A DNA stretch of 64,000 bases, from contig OZ021725.1 of NCBI GenBank assembly GCA_963978545.1, positions 90,087,805 to 90,151,804 of the forward strand, written 5' to 3'. Source of the stretch: Linyphia triangularis (Eukaryota; Arthropoda; Arachnida; Araneae; Linyphiidae). Shown here in pieces: positions 53,721 through 64,000 of this stretch. A program made the translations under genes and the position numbers. Positions within the stretch are counted from its first letter, which is position 1; each line of letters starts with the position of its first letter. The notes below the pieces were generated by a model. That model saw only the letters and a list, made by a program, of their open reading frames with translations. It searched no databases and had not been told where the DNA came from.

Positions 53721-55989
53721 TCATGGAATGGTATTTGGTTACACTTGGTTGAGGAGCATCGCATTATAACGCGACTTGTGTCGAAAGTTTTTTTTTTTTT
53801 TATGGTCTACGAACCATTTGATGGTGTCCAAAAGTTAATTTGAAATGACGATAAGGAAAATAAAAGAAAGTTACTAGAGTCTTAAAACGTAGTGAGAGTC
53901 GATTGAATTAATTGTAAGTATAGCAAAATAGTTTATAATGAACCTCGTATGGATTAACATGATAAATTTCTAACTCGAAAAAAAAGAAAAGAAGAAATTC
54001 GAACTGAAGTAAACTTGTGTTTGAATAAGTTTAAGATTGCGGGAAATATAAATTTTCGAAGTTTTTACCAAGTGATAAAAGAGCTTTAGCTGCTCGAATA
54101 AGTAAAAAGAAAATATATAAATAATTATCATAAAAAGAAGAAGAATATTGTTTACACTGTCATTTTGACTATATTTCTTCGATTTAAATTATTTTAAGTA
54201 CTAATTAAATAACCATCAGAAACTATACAACCTGGTCTTAAGTGTATAAAATACGAACTGTTCAAAAACATTTTCTAAATATGTAAATAGGCAATATAAA
54301 AAAATAAATTAAAAAAGAATATTTTATAATTAGAATGCAGAAACTACCAAAAGTACATTATCTCTCACTAACAGAATGACTTAGACTGCAGTACAAGTTC
54401 AAGATTAGCTATTGTTGTTCTGAATGCATACTAACGATTTGACGAAATCTGCATTTCTCAATCGATCAATAAACAGTAATAAAGCACACAACTTTTATAA
54501 TAAATACGGTGGAATTTAAAAAGTTCGCTTTTAAAAATATCCTCAAGGCATGAAAAATCGAAGATTGTTTACAAATAGCAAAACCTACTTGCCACTTAAC
54601 AACTTCAACGAACTTCCAACACACAAACACATATCCGATTCTTTATACTTCACAAAGACAGCAAATTCAGTCATGCTCATTCAGCTGTCAATACGCAAAT
54701 TAATATTTCGGAGACATACCAAGCAGTTCTCATGAATACAAAATACAATCCTGCATTAAAAAAAAAAAAAACTTACTGAAAATTAACCACAACTTCATTT
54801 CATAAATAAGAAAACATCTCTTCAGCATTACGAAAACGAAAAGCACACAAGCCAGAGAAAGGATACGGTGTACTAACCAGTAACACCGGATGAAAGTGAA
54901 CTTAATGAATAGGACAAAAATTAAGCGATTTGAAAAAGAAGAGATGGATGAAGAAGAACTGGATGGGGCTGAAGAAAAAAGCAAGACTCTAAGATAAGAA
55001 TCTTTGCCTGGAGCAGTAAAAGTTTTTGATTCCGTGTAGAACGCCATTAACTTGTCAGAGGCTTGTTATTCATAAGCACTGTCTGTTACTAAGTGTCTAA
55101 ATACAGGCAAAGGGTAGTCAGCAGCTCGAAGAGAAAATAGTACCACTGACAGTTTTTTTATTATTATTATTATTTGTTTTGGGAATAATAAATAATGCTA
55201 TTAATATGTGGTTTAGTAGTTAGGGCCTTTAATGAGAGGACTCGTGTTTGTGTAAGTATAATGCACGTAACTGATTGTCATTCATAGTGTTTTCATGTGT
55301 ATCGATTTTTATTTCAATTTGTAAAAAATAAATTTAATAAAAATGAATATTCATTTATAAAAAATTAAAAGCGCAATGGGAGATATAACTTTGGCAATTA
55401 GAATTGGTTTTGATGTCAAAGATGGGTTTGAGTTAATTTTTGAAAATAGAACATTCAAAATGATCCAAATATTAACTATAATTGTAAAATCTAAACGAAA
55501 TTTCACATATTTATATCATAAATGTTTTAAATACCTGAAAAGTCAGAAACTTCAAGGAGCAGGGGTTTTTGTACGCCTTAATTTTAGTCAAAATGTGTAA
55601 CAAATGATTAAAAACATAACGTCATAAATGTATACTATATGCAGCATAAAAATTGTTAAACTTTGTTTTCTCTGTGTACTTAAGTTATTTTCTATATTTT
55701 AATGGGCATTCAAAAGTTCTTTAACTGTAAAAGGAAAATAATAAATCATGTATCCAGCCCAAAACTGATAAACATTTAAAAAGATTTGTATTTCCGATAT
55801 ATTGTGATATTGTGTTTCGGATATATTGAAGGAAAAAGAAAAAAAAGTGCTGAAAACTAAAAACAAAGTATTATGTTGCCAAATTTCCAGACAAATATCT
55901 AATACTACTACTTTACAAGTATTTAGAAAAGTTATTTTGTATAAATTCAAAACAGTTAGACAGGAAGGCAAAGGCACATTGTAAAAAAC
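53721..55989. other. AT-rich non-coding stretch
   Basis: No gene supported. An A run lies near 54758-54770. Frames of 61-105 codons lack motifs. Confidence 0.45.
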
Positions 55990-56880
55990 TCCAGCCTACG
56001 GATTGAAAATGGTAAACAGATCCGTAGAAAAATTAGACGTAACTTCACTTACACTTCCCCTGAAGACTAAATTACGGCTACAATTGTGATTCAACCGATA
56101 TGCGAACTTTATAATAACCACCGGAAATAATCCAAACATCTCAATTGCCACCCAGGTTGGAAAAAAATGCAGCAATCGCCATCCACGCTCGCCCACGTAG
56201 AATTTGCAAACAAAATCTGTAGAAGAAAAGCATCATTGAAGAAAGATAGTATATAAATGAAGAAAAAAGAGAAAAAATGTGCAAATCAGAGAAAGATGCG
56301 CTTTATCAGAGACGAATCAACATATTCCTCGACATCTTAAGAAATGAAAGAAGAAATGCAGAAAAATGAATATAGAAATATTCGCTTTTGCTTTGCACCG
56401 TATCTTCCCTTTTTATGTGTATATTTATTCATTTCTTGGTGGTATGGGTAGTGGTAGTTCTGCTATTTTGCTCAACCACAAGAGGTTTTATGGATTGAAT
56501 GGATGGGGGACTAGGCATTTTGTTAGGTGAATAATGAAGACGGTAATGCCGTGGATAAAGTTTGAACGCCATGTTTTTTTTTCACTGTCTTGTGTTAAAA
56601 ATGGAAGGGGTTTAGAAGAGAGGGGTGGTTTTTAAAAAGGGATTTCTCTAGTGTTATGGCAATAATCAGATGCTAATCAGATTTCTGGTACTTTTTTTCT
56701 TTCTTTTTTAAAGCTTGATTTTTTAATGTGCTGTTTGTCATGTTTCCGGTGAAGGTTTGTCATTCTCAATTTCGGGAGAATGAATACAATGCGAGACTTC
56801 GTTTTGCGCTGCTGAGTTTGAATGCGACTGTGCCTGTCTAGTAAAAGGGAGGGAATTTCTTTCAGTGCTCATATAGAGTT
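55990..56880. promoter_or_regulatory. Island P with skew switch
   Basis: Hand counts: 56041-56160 has 32 C and 16 G; 56461-56580 has 14 C and 33 G. TTTATGGATT is in the G-rich arm at 56487-56496. TCACGTGA follows at 56888-56895. No coding frame is supported. Confidence 0.35.
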
Positions 56881-58799
56881 CTTTTGATCACGTGAGTTAT
56901 GGAAACTCGCAATGATTGCATCGAGAGAAGTTTTTTTTTTTTTTCTTCGAAGAAATAGTCGAAACCGATTATGGTTGGTGTATTTGTTTGGAGAAAATAA
57001 GTAAATTGTTTTGCCATTTGACTATTTCACTCTTCATTACGATATATGTATTTGTAATTTTAAGATTTCTAAGTAAGATGTGTAATCGATTGGAATAAAG
57101 TAATGTTAGTTACTATGAAGCAATAGCTAAATAGATTTAAAATTATCAGCTGCATAAGTATGGTTATTTTAAAATTGCAAAGATAATTAAGAAGTAACTC
57201 TTATGTTGTTTAATGAAGTATCCATATTTTATGTAGTTATTTATTTAATACAGCAATAGTAATTGTTTACACGATCTATTATAGACTCAGAAACTTCCAC
57301 ATTCGAAATCAATCACGTGAATCTAATAACCCTGTATAACAGTATTGAGTAACGGTAAATAAAAACAACGAGGTAACCGGACAATTTACCACTGCATGTA
57401 CAGTTGAAACGAATGAAATAATTAATAATAAAAACAGCACGATTATTGTAAAGTGAGGATAATTTTTACTCTAATCTATATAAATTTCAAAACATTGGTA
57501 ATATTTAAACTTACAGAAACGCACGAAAATGAACTTTCACTTAATAATTAAAATACTCGATAGAGTATATTATTAATAATTAATATACTCTCAGACAGAA
57601 CAGTTCGTACACAATTACCCAAACAACAGAGTCTCGAATAAAAAAAACATTTAGAAGATTCGATTTTTCCCGCCTGAGACACTATACAGCTACAGTCACA
57701 GGTAATGTCGCGTGCAAGCCCAGATCAAAACCTCGTAATTAAAAATGAAAAGGTAATGTATATATGTGTAGGAAAAGGAGAAATAAAAAAAAAAAGATCT
57801 CATTAATCAAACAGAGAGTAAATGGGCAGAGTGGCATTCGTGATTTTCTAATGATGGACAGCATGCCATGCAATACTCAGAAATTGAGCAACAAAAATAA
57901 TACCGTTGGGGAGAGATATTACATTTTCCCCTTCTGTTTTAGTCATTTCATTTCAGTCTCCAGAGGTTTTGTTATTAAAATCGATCAGGGTGCGTAGAGA
58001 AAATAGAAAAGATTCATACTAATTATTTAGATGGCAAATTTAAGTCGTGCAAATGTGAATTGATAATGATTAGAGATGTCAGGTAGAGGTACTGATTTGC
58101 ATAAACTTTAAACTGTTGATGAAATTTGTGTGATTTAAGTATATGGTGAACTAATTAGGGTAGTTAAGAATAATGTATGAATAACGTATAGTTAAGATTA
58201 CTATTCCTAAAACCCAAAGAAATAAATACTCTAAAAAGTAGTAAATTCTCTCTGGAGATTATCTTTTATTTTTAGCCAAAGATAAATAATTATTAATTTT
58301 TTTTTTATTCAATTTTGAATGTTACACTAATATTTTATTCAAATATAAATCTTTATCCCAGAATAGAATGATACTATATCTTAATTTTCCCCAACTTTTT
58401 CATATTGCAATATTTTGTGTATTTCGTACTCTTTCTTAAGATGTATAACACTGTCTAATGTAAATTTTTAGAACGAAGATATTAATTTTTGAAGAGCAAT
58501 TATATAAGAGATTAGAAGCCTCTTAATTTTGATTAACCATTCTGTAAAGTGAGGAAAAATAGAGATGCATAGATATTTATTCTCTGAAATACAGACATAT
58601 TTTGTAGATCGAAAATAAAAACGATTCCAAATCATTGAGAAATTATTGCAAATGTCATGAAATATACTAGACATATCAATATATATATTTTTTATAACTG
58701 TACATGTTCAAATTATTTAGTTTCAGAAATGAAAAGGATTACGGCGTTAAAAGATGGAAAATGGTAATATTCATCCGAAAAGTTAATTTCCTTTAAGTA
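56881..58799. other. AT-rich stretch with palindromes
   Basis: No gene supported. TCACGTGA lies at 57313-57320. An inverted repeat GAGTATATTA/TAATATACTC (57563-57572, 57581-57590) has an 8-base loop. Confidence 0.45.
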
Positions 58800-60900
58800 A
58801 CACTACACATAACTCCAGTTCTATTTACAGCCCAGACAGAATTTTTTTATAGCACTTGTTCACGTGAATTCATATCAGTTAGCACCCAACTCAGCAAAAC
58901 AGCTCCACGCGCTTCCAAAAAGTTACAAATGTTTATTTGGAATACGCCTTATTAAAATACGTCAGGGTTACAATGTTTCCAAACTTCAAGTCCTGGAACG
59001 CGTTATCTGCACTCTTCTCCACAGATTGATATCTGAAGTGAATCAACTCGTCAAGGACAGGCTTGGCACATTCCCAGTTAGAGGTCAAATTCAATTTTAT
59101 TTACTTGCTTTTTCATCAGTCCCCCCCCCCCCCTTTAAAAGTCCTTATCTTCGTCTTTAACGTGCATTAAACCTTAAGAAGGCAAGTGGAAGTTCCTCAA
59201 TCAGTGCGCAGCGATTAGAAAAGCATCACACTTCCAGCTTGAACCCACAAAAGACAAAGATCTTCTATACTGAATTTCAGGGGGTCAAGGCCTTCCTCAA
59301 TTAGTTACGCCTCTAGGATCGAACTCACACGGGCTATCCCAAAACGGTGCATTCCCTTGATGAAAGTCCAACGAATGCATTGCTTCTCGGTATCTTTATC
59401 GGATGTTCGATTGATTTTTTGTGACTTGAGTTTTGGTGGTCGAAGGTAGATAATCTCAATTTTTTCTCAAGAAATCATCCTTACAAATAATCTGTGAATG
59501 ATGTAAATGCCAAACCCAGGAAGATACGAATGAGTCAATTGCCAGATGGTTCCCGCCCACTCCACGTGTCTATCGGACATTGGAGTTGAAATTGTATCTA
59601 TGCATTTATACAAATATCAACGAAAATGTAGATATTTCTTTATATACGTGTTGTCAGGCAATTTCACAAAATGGATCCTCCAGTTCCATATAAAAAACGA
59701 AAGGAAATTTATAAAATTTGTCTGGCAAACTTAATATTTTGTTTATCTGCAAATGAGTTGATATAAAATTTAGGAAAATAATAATGTCGATTAAAAAAAT
59801 ATAATTAAAATCGTCCGTCAAAATCATCTGAAAGTGGCAAAAGAAGAGATATCAGTTTATAACAGCTCTCCTCCTAAAGTGCTATGAAATTAATCTATGA
59901 ATTATTAAAATTATATTTTTAAATCCATTTTGCCATATCTTGAAACTAGGCAAACCATTTTCGGCTCTTGAGAAATACAATTTCCAATCGATGGTTAGAA
60001 AGTTTCTTCACTTGGGAAACGTCTTATCCTAGAGCAGCTTCTTCTCATTGACAAGGTATTATGACTTGATATTTGAAGACCACAAACACCAACCCTATAA
60101 TATCCATTAACAATCCGGATGAAATAGCTCTTGAACATCTTGAATAAATTCTGAAAGTATAACGATGTAATCACTGAAATATTACACGAAACCAAATCCG
60201 TTTTTGGTGGATCAACCTTAGCTTCCACTGGCTGCAGCAGCTTTTTCAAAACTGTTAACAGGAAAGCAGACACACTTAAAAAAAAACAACGAATTATTCA
60301 TCGTCGACTTCAAAGCTCAAAGCACTCTACTTTCCTCTTCAAGCAAGAGACACCATCTCAGCAGCAGATCATCGCCGATACGGATTTCTGGAGCTGAGAG
60401 AAACGGGAAGACAAAGGACTTCAATGAGGCTCGAACGAATTAACCAAACAGCGTTGCAGCTCGGGGAAGAAAAAAAAAAGATGCTGCAGATGAAGACTTG
60501 GCAGAGGAGATAGTGCTTGGGGGTGTCGCGTAAAACCGACAACCATCAACAATGCAAGGGACGCAGAGATGGTGTTGCTCTTGGCACGAGGTTCCGACAC
60601 CCCTGTCTGACTCTCTGAACGAAAGCTGCTTGGAAGATTTCCAGAAGGAATCCCTACTCCATTTCAGCGCAAGGAATTCCAGAGGAGGACATACGACACT
60701 CCATTATGAAAAGTTATTGAGCCTCGCTTGGGCTGAGCTTTAACGTCAGCCGGTCTCGGCTAGTAACTCAATCGGAAGAGTGTTTCTCGAGCCATAGATT
60801 TTTAAAAGAGATTTCGTTTCTTTTTTGCCGCGGAAGAAGATTGCAGATTGGGTTTAGACTCCTGAACCTTAAGTAGTCCCCCGACGGAAAATGCATGCTC
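58800..60900. other. GC-richer tract, unassigned
   Basis: Composition is raised over 58860-59360 and 60180-60880. TCACGTGA is at 58860-58867 and a 13-base C run at 59121-59133. Frames at 58864-59160 (98 codons) and 60552-60743 (63 codons) show no motif. The part at 60230-60410 has a fair splice-acceptor context and an open stretch, so an untranslated or coding exon is possible but not shown. 60450-60560 shifts to G-rich. Confidence 0.3.
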
Positions 60901-62969
60901 ATATTTTTTTTTTACCTTAAGCAAATCTGATGAATACTAAGTGTATATTTTTTTAAACTAAGGTTTTGAACTGAATTGTTAAGAATGAGTTTGTTTGAAA
61001 CAACTGCAGAGGCAGACAACGAATAATTTCATTTACTATATCAAACCATACAAATAAAATTGCTTAATTTATTATTATATAATTAATCCAAAGGATTAAA
61101 AAACTTTTTTCCTTTTTCGAGGCGAAACGCCATAGAGGAAAAAATAATACAGATTCATCTCTCCGTATAATCAAAATATAAGTTAAAGTTGCATTTCAGC
61201 CTTCTAGATGTTAATTCATAAGATGAACCCGTATTGACTGCACAAAATAAGGTGTTGACTTGGCAACGTTGATAGAAATACTTAAACAATTAAAAATTTT
61301 AAAACATTCTTTAAAAAATAGTAGATACCTTCCAAATGTATTAAATGCAAACATCAACGCCTAAGATATTTTATTAATTTAACACCGTTTTAATTAACTA
61401 ATATTATTTAGTTGCAAAATCAAATGTAGAAACGAAAAACTTCTTTTTAACTGCATATAGTTTTTATGATTAATTATGTTGTGAAGATTATAAAATTTAA
61501 AATAACTTAATCCTTCAATCCTTCAAATGAATGAGGATTTCACCATAAGACTTATATAGATAAAATATTTTTTTTTTTAATTATTATTATTTCAACTTAT
61601 CTCGAAAGGTAATGTGGCTATAATCACAAGAATGAAGGTCAGCAGAACTATTAACAGCCTATTTCCAGATCATTAAGTGAACCCGTTTCTTAACTATTCT
61701 TTTTTTCAAATACATTCCATTAACTCTCTGATAGTCAATGATGTATCAATCCATAGAAATGCTTCCAGAACTTTGTATAAAATGATTTCTTGAAACAGAC
61801 TGAGTCATATGGGAGGGGCCATTGTATCACGAGAAAACCCTGTTAGGAAAAACTGTAAAGAAAAAATAACTTGTTAGTCCTTGAACTAGTTTAATAAGAA
61901 AAAGGTAGTACAGTCGTATGATTTCCACAAATGTATTAACTATTAATACTTTTATCTTATTAAAAAAAATGATAACAATTTATACTATAGAATAGTACAA
62001 TGCGATTTATAGTGATTTGGTTTCCAGTATAGGTCACAACTTGTAGTACATGCATCTTATGTGTATTTGGGTTAAAGATAAAGCGGTTTCGTGATACAGG
62101 ATAAATAAAATGCGGCTAATGTGAATAATTTCTTTAATAAATTTTGTTATAGCATACTACTTCTTGGATATTAAAATAGTTTTAATCTAGAAAACAAACG
62201 TCTGAAAAACTTAATGTATGCGCAAATATTTTTAAAAAACAACAACATTTTCTGACAACAATATGTTGAACTATTCCAAAAAAAATTAATTTTAAAGTAA
62301 ACTTCTAGTTGAATACATTTAACAAATATTCCCATTGACATTAATACGTTTGTAGAAAGAAAAAAAAGGTCAATAAAATGATTTAATAAGATAAAACTTC
62401 CTGTATGTTAATATATTTCAATTAAAAAAGGAACAAGATAGGATTCTAGCCTTTATTTATTAATGGATACATTTTGGCTTTTGATAAAGGAAAAGGAAAT
62501 TCAATTCTTTGAATTTTGTCATTTCTCTAGTAAAGTTTTATATTTATTATTAGATACATATACACTTTGAGATAATTTTAAACTTCGTTAAATTAAGTTT
62601 TTAAGATTCCTACGACAGATAGAAAAGATTATAGTCTTCATTATCAAATATTTGATTGGTCACAATAAAATTAATCTCAAATAAATGGGAGATTTATTTT
62701 GTTCGTGATAAATCAAATATTAATTATTATTATTATTATAATTTTCTTTGCATTTCAATTTTCATGAGAAAATTTATCAGTTGTCATTCCTTTATTAAAT
62801 ATGATTTTTACTGCTGCAATATTTTTTTTCTCAGTTGTATTTAATTACTTATATATATTACAAATAGCATTTGTACAATTCGCGTGAAACCATCTGACAA
62901 TCTTAATAACATATGTTTTGTTTAAATTTTATGGAAAAAAAATCACTAAAACAATAAAGTTTTTTTCAC
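60901..62969. other. AT-rich non-coding stretch
   Basis: No gene. A short (ATT)n tract lies at 62719-62735. Confidence 0.5.
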
Positions 62970-63680
62970 ATTATGGATCGTCTAGATTACGAATTTTTTT
63001 TCTTTCCCCTTTATCCAGACCATCCTACAAATCATCATTTACAACCTATCTCCCAGCAACAGCCACCCAATACATCACTATCTTATCCCATAACGAAATC
63101 ACTCGCCGAAAGAAACGAATTAAACGGACACTTGCTAGCTGGGAGGGGCCATCCGAGCCATCACGACAGAGAAAACTCCTAATAAGAAATTACTACACAG
63201 ACATCACCAAGACCTTGAACCGGCATTAAATAAAACAGTCCGGAAAAGAGGATAGACCGCACAAAACATCCTGTATAGCTATTAAAATCTGCCACTCACT
63301 TGCAATCCGGCTTCTGACACCGGCAAATGCTGCACCCAGCCCCATTTCTTCAATTTCCACCAAGCCAGCAATAAGAAAAATATATAAAGAGGTATCAAGA
63401 AAGAGATAGCGGTCTTCATTCAATCAAGGCAGATAGGCAGTCACTGTGCTGTGAGCTGCCAAGGAGATCAGGGATGGAGATAGCCGAGAGTCTTATTTAC
63501 AATGGTTGTCCAGATTGGAGGGTTTTTTCGGTTTTTAATTGTTTGACAGCCGCTTGTTTGACATGAGCGTGTGCAACTGTCTAGCGGGTCGATTTCGAAA
63601 AGGAGGATGATAGTGATACAAAATAAAAGTGCTCGGATAATGGCGATGGTGGACCCGTGGGTTTATTGTTAGTCATTATT
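62970..63680. promoter_or_regulatory. Island Q with skew switch
   Basis: Hand counts: 63001-63120 has 42 C and 8 G; 63481-63660 has 26 C and 54 G. The change falls near 63430-63470. Overlapping frames of 65-103 codons across the C-rich arm lack motifs. Candidate divergent regulatory element. Confidence 0.4.
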
Positions 63681-64000
63681 ATTATTTTTTTTTTTTAATT
63701 GAAGTAATTTTCATTTTAGATCAAGTTATTTTATATTCTAATTCAAAACAGTTCAAAATATTGATTATTTTATTATAGTTTTACAATGTTATTTTCTTTA
63801 CTTACAAGAAAGTCTTATTGTTTGAAAATTCAAACAGTCGAGGTCATAAAAATATAGATTAAAGATATTGATTTAACAAAACAAATGTTTTTATTAATTA
63901 GTTTTCTGATACCAACACCAATAAAAATATTCTCTTACGAGTTTTTTTTTCTTTCTTTTTTTTTTTTTTTCTTTCTTTTCTTTTTTGTTAAAAAAAATTA
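63681..64000. other. AT-rich end with pyrimidine tract
   Basis: No gene. A T-rich tract with regular C interruptions spans 63943-63985. Confidence 0.5.

Noticed and set aside
59200..59340. A third tRNA-derived SINE
   Set aside because: A B-box-like GAGTTCGATCC occurs on the minus strand near 59321, but no A box or tRNA arms could be fitted and there is no second copy.
60230..60410. Coding exon with a splice acceptor near 60260
   Set aside because: The acceptor is only fair, the open stretch is about 40 codons before a stop, and no protein family is recognised.

Overview
The window reads as eukaryotic nuclear DNA from an animal: very AT-rich, full of microsatellites and homopolymer runs, with tRNA-derived SINEs and several families of short interspersed repeats. 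An arthropod, possibly a chelicerate such as a spider, is my best guess from the general texture and the SINE type. That guess is an inference; no gene in the window confirms it. I find no rRNA, no functional tRNA, no CRISPR array, no operon and no recognisable protein domain. The open frames are short and are explained by low stop density in C-rich or G-rich patches, or by dinucleotide repeats. I treat the window as intergenic or intronic.

Layout. 1-3800 is AT-rich with a minus-strand tRNA-derived SINE near 2971-3147. 3840-4860 is the first GC-richer island. 6675-7945 is an array of seven units of about 182 bp. A 213 bp AT microsatellite lies at 10544-10756. Islands follow near 13.5 kb (CpG-dense core), 14.6 kb (TATA box), 17.8 kb and 20.6 kb. 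A compound TG/TA microsatellite at 19864-20115 sits inside a degenerate tandem array. 15.0-15.4 kb has a long stem-loop and one copy of an interspersed repeat whose other copy is at 28.8-29.1 kb. Three copies of a second repeat of about 350 bp lie at 21.3, 24.7 and 34.9 kb. A second copy of the first SINE, with a 13 bp target duplication, is at 29327-29530, and a tRNA-Met-like SINE is at 29935-30141. A precursor-miRNA-like hairpin is at 35920-35988. From 37.7 kb to the end, islands recur every few kilobases (37.8, 41.0, 44.7, 47, 48.2, 49.8, 51.6, 53.5, 56.4, 60.5, 63.4 kb), separated by AT-rich DNA.

The most striking large-scale signal is the internal layout of these islands. In each one I counted, the left part is C-rich on the + strand and the right part is G-rich, always in that order. 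This is the signature expected of divergent transcription from a central promoter or enhancer, or of bidirectional replication starts. I know of no standard annotation for it. If correct, the window is a dense series of bidirectional regulatory elements in a gene desert or a very long intron.

Other points of interest are two strong hairpins, an apparent excess of the palindrome TCACGTGA, a possible very small gene at 43450-43916 (CRE, TATA, good Kozak, AATAAA), and two SINE copies whose target duplications share one motif.
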